From: Phaeocystidibacter luteus
GTDB taxonomy: Bacteria > Bacteroidota > Bacteroidia > Flavobacteriales > Schleiferiaceae
Length of the DNA: 64,000 nt
NCBI RefSeq assembly: GCF_008933115.1
Contig: NZ_WBVO01000001.1
Span: 310,001 to 374,000, forward strand
Direction: 5' to 3'
Shown: one piece after another, positions 41,295 to 53,450 of the stretch
Numbering within the stretch: the stretch's first letter is position 1
Layout of the letters: each line of letters opens with the position of its first letter
Program-made: the position numbers and the translations under genes
The notes under the pieces: model-generated
What the model saw: only the letters and a program-made list of their open reading frames with translations
Told to the model about the DNA's origin: nothing
Database searches by the model: none

Positions 41295-41836
41295 CCGTCG
41301 GACTGTTTTTTAGCTTCTTCTAGAATGTCCTTCATGGCTTCTACGACCGCTTCGTCGCGCTCTGCCTCAAGTTCAATCTGATCTTCGAGCATGTCGAACA
41401 TCGAATTCTTGTGAATCTCGTAAGCCACGAATACAGTGTATTTCTCACCGTTGAAGTACGTCTTCTCATCGAGTTTACGCACATCTGCTAAACGCGTATC
41501 CATTACCTGGCGAGCGAGGGACTGGAATTGCGACATCACTTCGTCACGATCTACCATAGCTGACTCTCTTAGGTAATCGTCTGCAACTTCACGGATAGTC
41601 ACATCCACCATAGCCGCAAGCTGTGTGCGTGCATCCATGTCCGATTTGCGTTTGGCGATTCGCTCGTCTGAGCTCTGAGCCTTACCTACAGCTCGGAAAT
41701 ATCTACGCGAAGATTCGTAATCCGAACCTCTAAATGGAGTCTCTTGTTCTGCACCGTATTGATCAACCGATTTACAGCTCGGCATAACAACAGCTAAGCT
41801 AAGTGCAAGGATTGGGAGTAGTAGAATGCGTTTCAT
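41291..41836 (-). CDS. LPP20-like lipoprotein
   Basis: This 181-residue lipoprotein has a signal peptide ending in the lipobox M-P-S-C (Cys21). The mature part has SSRRYFRAVGKAQSSDE, near the LPP20 family pattern, then DARTQLAAMVDVTIREVADDY, and a C-terminal acidic coiled coil rich in Glu/Ala (from about 140). The function of LPP20-type lipoproteins in Bacteroidota is unknown. It is transcribed toward the radical SAM gene. Confidence 0.7.
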   Translation of the reverse strand: MKRILLLPILALSLAVVMPSCKSVDQYGAEQETPFRGSDYESSRRYFRAVGKAQSSDERIAKRKSDMDARTQLAAMVDVTIREVADDYLRESAMVDRDEVMSQFQSLARQVMDTRLADVRKLDEKTYFNGEKYTVFVAYEIHKNSMFDMLEDQIELEAERDEAVVEAMKDILEEAKKQSDG

Positions 41837-41923
41837 CGTGTAATTGCATTGATTTACACATGCAATTTCAGAAATCGTGCCATTACTTCCTGTAAGAATG
41901 GATGAAAGTTGAACAGAAACTTC

Positions 41924-42105
41924 TTACTGCTCCAATGCCTGAATGTCAAAACTCATCAATTCACCATTCTCAATGGTCAAGTTGATTTCTAAAGGTCGAC
42001 AGCACACTTCACAATCCTCAATGTAATTCTGTTGCGGTACCGAGGGGTCTATCAGCACCGAAATATCAGCATTACAAAACGGACAATTGGTAAAGTGTTC
42101 GAGCA

Positions 42106-42106
<1 letters not shown>
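41924..42106 (-). CDS. CPxCG-motif cysteine-rich small protein
   Basis: This 60-residue protein has Cys8, Cys11, Cys32 and Cys35 (CPFC and CEVCC; Cys36 is a fifth cysteine), a probable zinc-binding pair of knuckles. It matches the small family known as CPxCG-motif cysteine-rich proteins, whose function is unknown. The start shares a base with the stop of the ABC-F gene, so it is probably its cotranscribed partner. Confidence 0.75.
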
Positions 42107-43833
<1,727 letters not shown>

Positions 43834-45213
43834 TTATTCAATCACCAATCGACTGACTTTTAGCTCCTTGCTTGAATTGTAAACCTTTATCAAATAAACG
43901 CCCGAAGAGAGCTCTGAAACATTCAATCGAACCGAAGTTTCCTCCATATCATGAAGAGAATGAACCAATTGGCCCGTCAAGTCTAATATCTCAACTTTGT
44001 TTATAGGATCGGACTCAGATGTTACAGTGACTGAATGCTTTGCGGGGTTCGGATACATATCGATTCCGGTGGCAAAGTCTTCCGCTATGCCAATATCGTT
44101 CACAAACACAGTGTGACAACCCGAGGTGTCCTCACATCCTTTTTTGGTCACAATTACAGAGTACGTACCATTTGCGGAAGGGTAGTAGAATGGCGCGGTT
44201 TGACCAATCAATTCGAAACCTGAATCACAATCGAACCATTGGTAGGTTACTTGCGAACCTGACTCGTTGGCGTAGAGGGTGTCGCCAGAAACGGTAACAC
44301 TTGTATCGGGACGGTTAATGGTGAGATTGATTTCTATGATGCTATCGCAGCCATTCGCCTTTGGGATGGTGTCAAAATAAGTTCCCGTGGAATCATAGAT
44401 CATTCCTGTGGGAGAAGTGTAGCTCTCACAAAGGGTTTCGGAGATATTGGAGTAGGAATAACTTGGGACACCAGTCACAAAATTGGATGTAGCGCCAGAA
44501 AGCGCACCACTGAGGATGTTCGCGTTTGCATTCCCTTTACTATCTATAAATGAAGTAATTGAGCCGTTGTTTCCGCCCGCAGTGCCTTGATTGAACTCAT
44601 AGCACAATTGTAGATTCTGGTCCGTCACATCGTAACCACAACCGTTATATAGGGCGGTAACCTCTGCGGCGGTCAGACTTTTATCCCAAAGTCCAACATC
44701 GTCCATATCGCCTTGAAAATGGAAGCCTCCACCGCCAAATGGTGTGCGTCCGATACCGAATGGAGTAGTGGAGGAGGCGAGTGTGCCGCTGGCAGATACC
44801 GTGCTTACTAAAGATCCGTCGTGATACAGTTTTAGCTGACTACCATTATAGGTAAGTACATAGTGATTCCAGGCATTCACGTTTATCCCGGACGTATATG
44901 TGATGGTGAAATGTGTTCCAGAACTATTGCGAAATCGCGCCTCGATGTTCGTGGTTCCTTGCAATTGCAGAATGAAGAAATCGTCACTGGTTTCGTTTCT
45001 AAATCCGGCCATGCCGCCGTGCTGGGTGGGTGCTGAAGCGGTGGGATAGACCCACATAGAAAGTGAAATAGCAGGAGAACCGGCTACAAAGCCAGAAGCA
45101 TTGGCGGCGGTCGCATAGTCATCGACACCGTCGAAATTAAACGCATTTTGCCCGAATGCCGCGCTAGAAGCGGCAATACACGCTGACATTAGGAGGGTAG
45201 AGAGGTGTTTCAT
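43834..45213 (-). CDS. Secreted LamG-domain protein with T9SS type A sorting domain
   Basis: This 459-residue protein has a signal peptide (about 1-21). A LamG/concanavalin-like domain spans about 25-195 (FDGVDDYATAAN, NHYVLTYNGSQLKLYHDG), followed by a Cys-containing middle region (about 195-370). The C-terminal T9SS type A sorting domain, about 385-459, carries MYPNPAKHSVTV and SSGVYLIKVYNS. T9SS cleaves and secretes such proteins to the surface or medium. It is monocistronic, with a terminator right after the stop. The surface ligand is unknown. Confidence 0.88.
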   Translation of the reverse strand: MKHLSTLLMSACIAASSAAFGQNAFNFDGVDDYATAANASGFVAGSPAISLSMWVYPTASAPTQHGGMAGFRNETSDDFFILQLQGTTNIEARFRNSSGTHFTITYTSGINVNAWNHYVLTYNGSQLKLYHDGSLVSTVSASGTLASSTTPFGIGRTPFGGGGFHFQGDMDDVGLWDKSLTAAEVTALYNGCGYDVTDQNLQLCYEFNQGTAGGNNGSITSFIDSKGNANANILSGALSGATSNFVTGVPSYSYSNISETLCESYTSPTGMIYDSTGTYFDTIPKANGCDSIIEINLTINRPDTSVTVSGDTLYANESGSQVTYQWFDCDSGFELIGQTAPFYYPSANGTYSVIVTKKGCEDTSGCHTVFVNDIGIAEDFATGIDMYPNPAKHSVTVTSESDPINKVEILDLTGQLVHSLHDMEETSVRLNVSELSSGVYLIKVYNSSKELKVSRLVIE

Positions 45214-45251
45214 GGGTTGTGGGGTTTGAGAGAGAAGTTAGGGAATTTTGC

Positions 45252-46241
45252 CTATTGGCCGCATGGGTCGATGTCATCAATGATTTCTGACTCCAGCGTG
45301 GTTGCATCAAATGTTATTTCCACATACTCTGGGTATAGAGCTGAATCTCCATCACAGTCAAACTCACTAGCTGCTTCCTGCGTGATAATGAACCTATAAT
45401 GAATAGAGTTCTGCTCAGCTAATACGATTCTTGGAGGAAAGAAACTCATGTATCCTCCTAGAGGAATTCTACCGGATATATGACGGTTCTTGTTTAGATT
45501 GACAATTGTAATCTTATTCTTTGTCTCTACAATCGCCAACAGACTATCGCCGAACAATTCAGTGTACAAGGCATTTTCAAAAGAGTAGATGATTTTTTCT
45601 TCAGAGTCGAGAATTCGATATTCAATGAGGTTGCTTTCCAGTTTATGATCCGCAGGTAAGAAATGCACCGTGGTGGCTATTACGAATTTTCGAACTGGAA
45701 TATGAAAGCCCTTTTGGTTAAAAGCATCATGGATAGTAGGCTTTGGCAAAATATCGTTGAATTCGAGGTATGAACTTTCAAGAGTACTCCGCTGTGACTC
45801 TAGCTTGGTTTGGTTATTAAGCAAGTACTCAATTTGAGCCAGGATCAAGGAATAATCGAATTCTTCTTGTGCGATGCGAACTAACCAAATCCTTTTTGAG
45901 CCAAGATTCATTTCTGGGAAACTGTACCGACTAGCACTAAGTGAGTCTGTTTGGACTTTATCTAAAAATTTCAACTTTGAAAACGGCTCGCTAAAATTCG
46001 GAATGTATATATGGTCAAATCTGATAATTATGAAGACCGAATCCTGCTGATCATTCTCACGAAGTAGATTTTTTAAATGTGAACTAAAAACTTCCAGTTT
46101 CGTCAAATTAAAATTGTAAAAGCCAGATTTCAACTGAACAACATGGCTCGTATCAGTCAAAGTCCAAATCAAATCTTGATGGGCTTTGATTGTGCCCGAG
46201 AATAGTGTGCTAATAAAAAGAAGAGCGAAAATGTGTTTCAT
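45252..46241 (-). CDS. Secreted protein of unknown function
   Basis: This 329-residue protein has a signal peptide (about 1-19), then a beta-rich mature part with no cysteine pairs except at the very C-terminus (DCDGDSALY, DIDPCGQ). I do not recognise a family. The region looks more AT-rich than its neighbours, judged only by eye. It could be a recently acquired or fast-evolving gene. A one-mismatch -7 element (46262-46269) precedes it. No T9SS sorting domain is visible. Confidence 0.55.
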   Translation of the reverse strand: MKHIFALLFISTLFSGTIKAHQDLIWTLTDTSHVVQLKSGFYNFNLTKLEVFSSHLKNLLRENDQQDSVFIIIRFDHIYIPNFSEPFSKLKFLDKVQTDSLSASRYSFPEMNLGSKRIWLVRIAQEEFDYSLILAQIEYLLNNQTKLESQRSTLESSYLEFNDILPKPTIHDAFNQKGFHIPVRKFVIATTVHFLPADHKLESNLIEYRILDSEEKIIYSFENALYTELFGDSLLAIVETKNKITIVNLNKNRHISGRIPLGGYMSFFPPRIVLAEQNSIHYRFIITQEAASEFDCDGDSALYPEYVEITFDATTLESEIIDDIDPCGQ

Positions 46242-46351
46242 GCGAGCGCTGTATTAGCATTAAAGATAACTGAGAGATCCCATATGACCGATTGTTTGTC
46301 AAACTACACTTTCCTATAATTAATATTATGTTCAATTGATATTCTCAAAAT

Positions 46352-46381
46352 AAAGGGGAATCAAATGAATGACTCCCCTTT
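46352..46381 (-). terminator. Intrinsic terminator after the TPR gene
   Basis: Arms 46352-46363 and 46370-46381 pair except for one mismatch (8 bp outer, 3 bp inner) around a 6-nt loop. On the minus strand they are followed by ATTTTGAG. The surrounding spacer 46242-46404 is AT-rich and holds nothing else I can support. Confidence 0.7.
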
Positions 46382-46404
46382 GAGACATTTACTCAGTGCC
46401 TCGT

Positions 46405-47694
46405 TTATTGTGACTTCTCGTTGTACTCTAGCGCTTTCTCTGCATTACCCAACTGGTAATATACTTTCGCCAAAGATTGAAGTGTCGTCTTATCTTCCGG
46501 ATCTTGAGCTTCTGCAAGCAAGAAATATTCAAGTGCTTTCTTGAGCAAATCCTCTTTTTCCTTTTTCAATGCGTCGTACTCACGCTGCTTGTTGCTCGGT
46601 ACGTCGTTCATTGCGTCAGCCTTAACGTTGCTATACTCTACGTATACCAAACCAGCCTGGTACAACGCGTCCTTGTGCGTTGAATCCGCTTGAATTGCCA
46701 AGTCGTAGAATTCCAACCCTTTGTCACGGTCTTCCTTATAAACGTGGTGAATGAATCCCATGTTGTACAAGTAAAGTGCGTTTCCTGGGTCAGCCTGACG
46801 AAGTGTTTCCAAGTTGGCCAATGCTCCATCGTAGTCTTCGCTGTCCAAGTAGTCTTGAAGCTGGAAGATCACCAAGTCTGAGTTATCTGGGTAAAGCTCC
46901 ATTGCTTTTGCCAAATACTCGTTGAATTCAGCTTTGCGACCAGAAATGTTCATCCAGTAGATAGCTTGAATCCAAAGCTCCTCGTTGATAGATGGGCTTA
47001 GTTCAGGATCAGATACGATTTCACGCTCCAAATAGATGTCGAGCATTTCCTTGCTCTCAATTGGCGTACGCTGACCTTCATACATGGCCGTCCACTGACG
47101 TCCCTTGTACCCCATTTCCAACAATTGCTTGTAATGCTCAATGGTGCGAGCCGTGTCCTTCATTTGTGAAGCAAGCAATGTCATGTAGTACAATGATGTA
47201 GTATCAATTTGACCTACTCCATCCGTTTTCTTGAAATTGTAAAGGTCGTTGTAGATGTTGTACGCATCCGCTCTAGTAGCCTCATCTTGCGAGTAAACTG
47301 CGGCTGTTTGCGACATATCACTAAACATTGTAGGAAGCAATTCCATAATGTCATCTGTGTAGTCATCATCATCAACAGCCTTGTTATAGGCCAACAATGC
47401 AGTTGCATTTTCGATGGCTTCGTTCAAAGAAGTGATATCCTTTGAAGCTGCGTACATCTTATAGTAAATCTCAGAACGGCGATAGTAGTACTTCTGAAGA
47501 GTACTTTCGCTTACAGCTGATGGGCCTTTTTCGTCAACGATAGCCTTCGCTTCGTCGATGTGCTGCTGTGCTGCAGCCAAGTCTCCACGATCAACCGCAA
47601 TTGCTGCGCTGGTTACTTCAGGACGCTGTGCGAAAGACGTCGCACTCAATCCGATGAATCCAACGAGCGCCAATAAACGTGCTTTTGAATACAT
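46405..47694 (-). CDS. Periplasmic TPR-repeat protein
   Basis: This 429-residue protein has a signal peptide (MYSKARLLALVGFIGLSATSFA). The body is helical with TPR units, clear at about 225-290, 290-345 and 375-420 (for example ALANLETLRQADPGNALYLYN and LQSLAKVYYQLGNAEKALEY). An acidic cluster (VDDDDYTDDI) sits near 105. The start at 47694 is ATG; an in-frame TTG at 47718 was rejected, and a perfect -7 element at 47726-47733 gives a short leader to the ATG. It is a protein-interaction scaffold of unknown partner, directly downstream of gyrA. Confidence 0.78.
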   Translation of the reverse strand: MYSKARLLALVGFIGLSATSFAQRPEVTSAAIAVDRGDLAAAQQHIDEAKAIVDEKGPSAVSESTLQKYYYRRSEIYYKMYAASKDITSLNEAIENATALLAYNKAVDDDDYTDDIMELLPTMFSDMSQTAAVYSQDEATRADAYNIYNDLYNFKKTDGVGQIDTTSLYYMTLLASQMKDTARTIEHYKQLLEMGYKGRQWTAMYEGQRTPIESKEMLDIYLEREIVSDPELSPSINEELWIQAIYWMNISGRKAEFNEYLAKAMELYPDNSDLVIFQLQDYLDSEDYDGALANLETLRQADPGNALYLYNMGFIHHVYKEDRDKGLEFYDLAIQADSTHKDALYQAGLVYVEYSNVKADAMNDVPSNKQREYDALKKEKEDLLKKALEYFLLAEAQDPEDKTTLQSLAKVYYQLGNAEKALEYNEKSQ

Positions 47695-47725
47695 ATTCTT
47701 GTTTTCTGTGGTTTTCAAAGTTTTG

Positions 47726-47733
47726 CAAAAATA
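47726..47733 (-). promoter_or_regulatory. -7 promoter element of the TPR gene
   Basis: The minus strand reads TATTTTTG, a perfect -7 match, 31 bp before the ATG at 47694 and 24 bp after the gyrA stop. This gives the TPR gene its own promoter. Confidence 0.45.
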
Positions 47734-47757
47734 AAGAATGTTCTACAGGTCTCGGAA

Positions 47758-50289
47758 TTAATCTTGTGCACTTTCCGTGCCAGCTTCTCCTTCGCCCTCT
47801 ACTCCACCTTCATTTTCTACTCCTTCCACATCTTCTAACGCTTCATCTTCGTCACTCGTTGGCACTTTAGCCACACTTGCGATTTCGTCTTTTCCTTTGA
47901 GGTTGATTAGACGAACGCCTTGCGTTGCTCTACCCATTACGCGTAACTGCTCTACCTCCATGCGAATCATGATTCCGGAGCGGTTGATGATCATCAAATC
48001 ATCTTCATCCGTAACACCCTTAATCGCAATAAGGTTTCCTGTTTTATCCGTGATGCTCATGGTTTTAACACCCTTACCACCGCGGTTTGTAACTCGGTAA
48101 TCTTCTAGCAATGAGCGCTTTCCGTATCCTTTTCCGCTCACAACGAGGATATCGCCTTCACCTTCCTGGATACACACCATTCCAACGAGTTCGTCATCGT
48201 CATTCGCCAAAGTCATACCTCTCACACCCGAAGCAGTACGTCCCATGTTTCTAACAGCAGACTCGTGGAAACGAATTGCCTTACCGGAACGAACGGCCAT
48301 GATGATTTCAGAGTTACCGTCAGTGAGCTTAGCCTCCAACAACTGGTCTCCTTCGCGGATACCGATGGCATTGATACCATTTACACGTGGGCGACTGTAC
48401 TGTTCAAGCGATGTCTTTTTGATCACCCCTTTCTTCGTACACATCACAATGCTGTGGTTGTTGATGTACTCTTCGTCCTTCAGGTTCAAGACGTTGATAA
48501 AGGCCCTTACACTGTCATCCTGAGGAATGTTGATCAAGTTTTGGATAGCTCTACCCTTGCTCGCTCTGGTTCCTTCTGGGATCTCGAACACTCGCAACCA
48601 GAAACACCTTCCTTGCTCTGTGAAGAACAACATGTACTGGTGGTTCGTCGCTGCGAAGACGTATTCAATGAAGTCGGCATCTCGAGTTGAAGCGGCTTTA
48701 GAACCCACTCCACCTCTACTCTGCGTCTTGTACTCTGTAAGCGAAGTACGCTTGATATATCCTGCATTTGAAATGGTAATTACCACTTCCTCATCAGGGA
48801 TCATGTCTTCGATGCTCACATCACCACCGGCATACTCGATGTTGGTGCGACGCTCATCGCCGTACTTTTCTTGGATTTCAAGGAGTTCTTCCTTGATGAT
48901 TGACATACGCAAGTCGTGCTCGTCGAGAATGCGCTTCAAGTAAGCAATCTTCTCCATCAATTCGGCGTACTCCTCTTTGATCTTGTCACGCTCTAGACCT
49001 GTCAACTTCTGTAGACGAAGCTCGAGGATGGCTTTCGCCTGCACTTCTGACAGTCCGAACTCACTCATCAATCCGTCTTTCGCCTCATCAACTGTCGCAC
49101 TTGCGCGGATTAGCTTGATAACCTCGTCGAGATTATCAATTGCAATCAACAAGCCTTCGAGGATGTGAGCACGCTTTTCAGCTTGAGCAAGATCGTACTT
49201 GGTACGGCGAACAACAACTTCGTGACGGTGGTCTACGAAGTGTTTGATGAGATCTTTCAAGTTGAGCATCTCAGGTCGTCCGTTCACCAATGCAATGCTA
49301 TTGATGCTGAACGACGACTGAAGTGACGTGTACTTGAATAGTTTATTGAGAACAACGTTTGGAACAGCGTCACGCTTAAGTACATAAACGATGCGCATAC
49401 CGTTTCTATCCGACTCGTCGCGGATATCGGCGATACCGTCCAATTTCTTATCGTTCACCAAGTCGGCCGTCTTCTTGATCATGTCGGCCTTATTCACTTG
49501 GTACGGAATCTCATTTACGATGATGCACTCGCGGCCATTCACCTCTTCGATATTGGCTTTCGCGCGAAGTACTACTCTACCTCTACCTGTATGGTATGCA
49601 TCGCGTACACCTTCGTATCCGTAGATCGTACCCCCCGTTGGGAAGTCAGGTGCTTTGATGGACTCAATAAGCTCATCGATTTCAACATCGTTGTTATCGA
49701 TATACTTAATGGTAGCAGAGATCGTATCTGTAAGGTTGTGCGGCGCCATGTTGGTCGCCATACCTACCGCAATACCCGATGCTCCATTTACAAGGAGCTG
49801 CGGAATGCGTGTAGGAAGCACGGTTGGTTCCTTGAGGGAATCGTCGAAGTTCAGCTGGAAGTCTACCGTATCCTTCTCGATATCGATAAGCATTTCCTCA
49901 GCAATCTTCTTCAAGCGAACCTCGGTATATCGCATGGCGGCAGGACTGTCGCCATCAACGGAACCAAAGTTACCCTGTCCGTCAACCAACGTGTAGCGGA
50001 GTGACCAGTCTTGGGCCATTCTCACCATGGTATCATAAACAGAGCTATCACCATGCGGGTGGAACTTACCAAGTACCTCACCCACAATACGAGCTGATTT
50101 CTTATACGAGCGGTTAGACAACACGCCCAACTCGTGCATACCGTATAAAACACGGCGGTGCACTGGCTTCAATCCGTCACGCACATCTGGTAGAGCGCGC
50201 GAAACAATCACCGACATTGAATAGTCGATGTAAGAGGACTTCATTTCCTCTTCGATGTTTATCGGTATGATCCTTTCTCCTTCGGCCAT
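47758..50289 (-). CDS. gyrA: DNA gyrase subunit A
   Basis: GyrA is the DNA-cutting and rejoining subunit of gyrase, which puts negative supercoils into DNA. The protein is 843 residues. The catalytic tyrosine is Tyr121 ([10 protein letters not shown]). The quinolone-resistance region ([12 protein letters not shown]) keeps Ser82 and Asp86 (E. coli Ser83 and Asp87), so no classical resistance change. The C-terminal pinwheel has a GyrA box QSRGGVG, a variant of QRRGGKG. An acidic tail closes the protein (about [16 protein letters not shown]). It is transcribed from a promoter with a perfect -7 element 44 bp upstream, back to back with clpC. Confidence 0.97.
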   Translation of the reverse strand: MAEGERIIPINIEEEMKSSYIDYSMSVIVSRALPDVRDGLKPVHRRVLYGMHELGVLSNRSYKKSARIVGEVLGKFHPHGDSSVYDTMVRMAQDWSLRYTLVDGQGNFGSVDGDSPAAMRYTEVRLKKIAEEMLIDIEKDTVDFQLNFDDSLKEPTVLPTRIPQLLVNGASGIAVGMATNMAPHNLTDTISATIKYIDNNDVEIDELIESIKAPDFPTGGTIYGYEGVRDAYHTGRGRVVLRAKANIEEVNGRECIIVNEIPYQVNKADMIKKTADLVNDKKLDGIADIRDESDRNGMRIVYVLKRDAVPNVVLNKLFKYTSLQSSFSINSIALVNGRPEMLNLKDLIKHFVDHRHEVVVRRTKYDLAQAEKRAHILEGLLIAIDNLDEVIKLIRASATVDEAKDGLMSEFGLSEVQAKAILELRLQKLTGLERDKIKEEYAELMEKIAYLKRILDEHDLRMSIIKEELLEIQEKYGDERRTNIEYAGGDVSIEDMIPDEEVVITISNAGYIKRTSLTEYKTQSRGGVGSKAASTRDADFIEYVFAATNHQYMLFFTEQGRCFWLRVFEIPEGTRASKGRAIQNLINIPQDDSVRAFINVLNLKDEEYINNHSIVMCTKKGVIKKTSLEQYSRPRVNGINAIGIREGDQLLEAKLTDGNSEIIMAVRSGKAIRFHESAVRNMGRTASGVRGMTLANDDDELVGMVCIQEGEGDILVVSGKGYGKRSLLEDYRVTNRGGKGVKTMSITDKTGNLIAIKGVTDEDDLMIINRSGIMIRMEVEQLRVMGRATQGVRLINLKGKDEIASVAKVPTSDEDEALEDVEGVENEGGVEGEGEAGTESAQD

Positions 50290-50333
50290 AATGTCAGTTT
50301 ACATTGGACACAATACAGTCTTTCGACAAGTTT

Positions 50334-50341
50334 CAAAAATA
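50334..50341 (-). promoter_or_regulatory. -7 promoter element of gyrA
   Basis: The minus strand reads TATTTTTG, a perfect -7 match, 44 bp before the gyrA ATG. No clear -33 TTG is visible at 17-23 bp. The spacer 50290-50529 between gyrA and clpC otherwise shows a weak clpC -33/-7 pair, TTTG (50460-50463) and AACTTTCG (50483-50490), 19 bp apart. Confidence 0.45.
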
Positions 50342-50529
50342 GGGTTTACTGTTCGTTACCCCATGGGTTGAAAGCGCGAAAAAACTACACTTTTTACACA
50401 TTTCCGTGTTTATAACTCCATTCTTTTTTAATTTCCGTTTGAAGGACCGAAACGGTACATTTGATTTAAACCAAGCTGGCACAACTTTCGTTGTATACAT
50501 ACACATCACACACCAGCAGATTATTACAC

Positions 50530-53112
50530 ATGGACGAGAATTTTTCACCGAGAGTAAAGGATGTTATCAGCTACAGCAAAGAGGAAGCTCTTCGCCTAGG
50601 GCATGATTACATCGGCACCGAGCACTTGATGCTCGGCTTGATTCGCGAAGGTGAAGGGACGGCCGTTCAAATTTTAGAAGATTTAGGCGTGGACATCCGC
50701 AATATGCGGACGAAAATTGAAAATATATCAGTGCCTTCCGCGGCTCGACAATTATCTTCCAAAAAGAACCTCCCCCTTACCCGCCAAGCGGAGAAGGCTC
50801 TCAAGACCACATTCCTGGAAGCCAAAATCTTCCAAAGCAATATCATCAGGACACCCCACCTACTCCTCTGTATTTTGAGGAATGAGGACGATCCTGTAAC
50901 TCGACTACTCAAACAGATGGGCATCGACTACGAAAGCTTTAAAGGTGAGTTTCAAGCTCATCATTTAGATAAAGGAGATAACCCTTCTCCGCCGTCTGAC
51001 CCAAAAGCAGAAATGCCGTTTGGTGATGATGACGACGATTTCGAAAACAAACCTGGAGGTGGCGGAAGCTACCAAGGCGGAAGTTCTCGTCAGAAAGGAG
51101 AAGCGAAGACTAAAACTCCCGTACTCGACAATTTCGGTCGCGATTTGACAAAACTCGCCGAAGAGTCGAAACTCGACCCCGTTGTTGGTCGCGAAAAGGA
51201 AATCGAACGCGTTTCGCAAATCCTTTCACGTAGAAAGAAGAACAACCCGCTACTCATCGGCGAACCCGGTGTAGGTAAATCTGCCATTGCAGAAGGCCTC
51301 GCCCTCCGAATCGTCAAAAAGAAGGTAAGCCGAGTGCTGTTCAACAAACGCGTTGTTACACTTGACCTCGCTTCGCTTGTTGCCGGCACAAAGTACCGCG
51401 GACAATTCGAGGAGCGAATGAAGGCCCTGATGAACGAACTCGAAAAGAACGATGACATCATCCTCTTTATCGACGAACTTCACACTATTGTTGGAGCTGG
51501 TGGAGCCACGGGTTCCCTCGACGCATCCAATATGTTCAAGCCTGCCCTTGCACGTGGAGAGATCCAATGTGTGGGCGCAACTACGCTTGATGAGTATCGA
51601 CAGTTCATCGAAAAAGATGGTGCACTCGAGCGTCGTTTCCAGAAAGTAATGGTTGAACCAACATCTCCAGAAGAAACGGTTCAAATCCTCAACAACATTA
51701 AGGATCGTTACGAGGAACACCACAACGTAAACTACACAAACGAAGCTCTTGAAGCTTGTGTGAATCTTACGCAGCGCTACATCAGCGATCGACACCTTCC
51801 GGATAAAGCAATTGACGCTCTAGATGAAGCGGGCTCGCGCGTTCACATTACCAGCATCAAAGTCCCTAAGGATGTTTTAGACCTCGAAAAAGAACTAGAG
51901 AAAATCCGTGAGGATAAGATTTCAGTTGTTAAAAAGCAGCGCTATGAAGAAGCTGCCAAGCTTCGCGATGACGAGAAGCGTGTAGAACAACAACTCGAAG
52001 AGGCGCAACGCCAATGGGAAGCCGACGTAAAAGAAAACCGTGAAGTTGTTAGCGAGGAGAATGTTGCCGAAGTTGTAGCGATGATGACCGGAATCCCGGT
52101 ACAACGCGTTGCTCAACATGAAAGCCAGCGTTTGACTCGAATGAGCGAAGACCTCAAGGGTCGTGTGATTGGTCAAGATAACGCCGTAGCGAAGGTGGTG
52201 AAAGCCATCCAGAGAAACCGCGCCGGACTCAAAGACCCGAATAAACCAATCGGCTCATTCATTTTCTTGGGTCCTACCGGTGTAGGTAAAACACAGCTTG
52301 CTAAAGAGCTGGCTCGCACCTTATTTGATTCAGAAGATGCGCTCATTCGTATTGACATGAGCGAATACATGGAGAAGTTTGCACTCTCCCGACTTGTTGG
52401 AGCGCCTCCGGGATACGTTGGTTACGAAGAAGGTGGACAGCTTACCGAAAAGGTTCGCAGAAAGCCTTACAGCGTTGTATTGCTCGACGAAATCGAAAAA
52501 GCGCACCCAGATATCTTCAACCTATTGCTACAAGCATTGGATGATGGTCAAATGACGGACAGCCTTGGTCGAAAGATCGACTTCAAGAACTGTATCATCA
52601 TTATGACTTCCAATATTGGTAGTAGACAATTGAAGGACTTCGGTCAAGGTGTTGGGTTTGGTACACAAGCTCGCTCATCGTCTGCAGATGACAACGCCAA
52701 GAACATCATTGAGAAGGCACTCAAAAAGGCCTTTGCACCTGAATTCTTGAACCGTATCGACGACGTGGTATTGTTCAACTCATTGAAAGAGGAGGACATC
52801 CACAAGATTATCGATTTGGAATTGGCCAAGTTGTTTGGACGAATTCGCGACTTGGGCTACGAAATGAAAATTTCGAAAGCGGCCAAGACCTTCATTGCGA
52901 ATAAAGGATACGACGAAGCCTACGGTGCTCGTCCACTTGCACGCGCCATTCAGAAATATATTGAGGATAGCCTCGCAGAGGAGATTATCAGCAAGAAAGT
53001 TGAAGAAGGCGATATCGTGAAGATTGATTTCGACAAGAAGAACGACGAAATCACCATCGTTATTGAGAAGCCACAAAGTAAAGAGGCTACGAAAGACGAG
53101 GATTCAGAATAA
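50530..53112 (+). CDS. clpC: ClpC-type ATP-dependent chaperone/protease ATPase
   Basis: ClpC is a Hsp100 unfoldase that feeds proteins to ClpP. The protein is 860 residues. An N-domain with two repeats spans about 1-145 ([25 protein letters not shown]). The first AAA+ domain has Walker [10 protein letters not shown] and Walker [12 protein letters not shown] middle domain with UVR-like residues ([14 protein letters not shown]) follows, and the second AAA+ has GPTGVGKTQ and [11 protein letters not shown] 50530 starts the N-domain at [13 protein letters not shown]. It is divergent from gyrA. No mcsA/mcsB or ctsR gene is adjacent. A strong terminator follows the stop. Confidence 0.96.
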   Translation: MDENFSPRVKDVISYSKEEALRLGHDYIGTEHLMLGLIREGEGTAVQILEDLGVDIRNMRTKIENISVPSAARQLSSKKNLPLTRQAEKALKTTFLEAKIFQSNIIRTPHLLLCILRNEDDPVTRLLKQMGIDYESFKGEFQAHHLDKGDNPSPPSDPKAEMPFGDDDDDFENKPGGGGSYQGGSSRQKGEAKTKTPVLDNFGRDLTKLAEESKLDPVVGREKEIERVSQILSRRKKNNPLLIGEPGVGKSAIAEGLALRIVKKKVSRVLFNKRVVTLDLASLVAGTKYRGQFEERMKALMNELEKNDDIILFIDELHTIVGAGGATGSLDASNMFKPALARGEIQCVGATTLDEYRQFIEKDGALERRFQKVMVEPTSPEETVQILNNIKDRYEEHHNVNYTNEALEACVNLTQRYISDRHLPDKAIDALDEAGSRVHITSIKVPKDVLDLEKELEKIREDKISVVKKQRYEEAAKLRDDEKRVEQQLEEAQRQWEADVKENREVVSEENVAEVVAMMTGIPVQRVAQHESQRLTRMSEDLKGRVIGQDNAVAKVVKAIQRNRAGLKDPNKPIGSFIFLGPTGVGKTQLAKELARTLFDSEDALIRIDMSEYMEKFALSRLVGAPPGYVGYEEGGQLTEKVRRKPYSVVLLDEIEKAHPDIFNLLLQALDDGQMTDSLGRKIDFKNCIIIMTSNIGSRQLKDFGQGVGFGTQARSSSADDNAKNIIEKALKKAFAPEFLNRIDDVVLFNSLKEEDIHKIIDLELAKLFGRIRDLGYEMKISKAAKTFIANKGYDEAYGARPLARAIQKYIEDSLAEEIISKKVEEGDIVKIDFDKKNDEITIVIEKPQSKEATKDEDSE

Positions 53113-53131
53113 TTGTCATTCCCCCAAATAG

Positions 53132-53162
53132 AAAAGCCCCGGCGAATTTCGTCGGGGCTTTT
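53132..53162. terminator. Bidirectional intrinsic terminator after clpC
   Basis: Arms 53132-53144 and 53150-53162 pair with one G-U wobble around a 5-nt loop, GC-rich with an A-run on the left and T-run on the right. It separates the stops of clpC (+) and the TIGR03643 gene (-) and can serve both. Confidence 0.85.
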
Positions 53163-53180
53163 GTTTTGTGTCAGTTTATG

Positions 53181-53420
53181 TCAGAATCGCTGATTGCTTG
53201 ACTTGAATCGTCCTTCTTCAAAGGGACGTTTGTTTCTGTGCTTTGTAGCTCTGCCTTTTACCCGCTCTCGCCACATTTTGAACGACGAGTCCTTCATGTG
53301 TTTCCTCATCAACTCTCGGACTTCATTCTCCTTGAGTCCAAACTGATATTCTATCGCCTCAAAAGGAGTCCTGTCTTCCCAGGCCATCTCAATAATGCGA
53401 TCTATCTCTTGTTCCGTCAT
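53181..53420 (-). CDS. TIGR03643 family protein (DUF2805)
   Basis: This 79-residue small protein begins TEQEIDRIIEMAWEDRTPFE and continues YQFGLKENEVRELMRK, matching TIGR03643, a small helical family with a helix-turn-helix appearance in its first half. The C-terminal third is very basic (RVKGRATKHRNKRPF), suggesting nucleic-acid contact. Its function is unestablished. It is the final gene of the run with dienelactone hydrolase upstream, 30 bp away. Confidence 0.8.
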   Translation of the reverse strand: MTEQEIDRIIEMAWEDRTPFEAIEYQFGLKENEVRELMRKHMKDSSFKMWRERVKGRATKHRNKRPFEEGRFKSSNQRF

Positions 53421-53450
53421 ATTCCTACAACAGAAGGATTGATGATTAGT

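Noticed and set aside
45205-45399. Small open frame between the T9SS gene and the next secreted protein gene
   Set aside because: It is antisense to both genes and has no protein features.
49498-50004. Long open frame antisense to gyrA
   Set aside because: It follows from gyrA codon bias on the other strand; no motif or start signal supports it.
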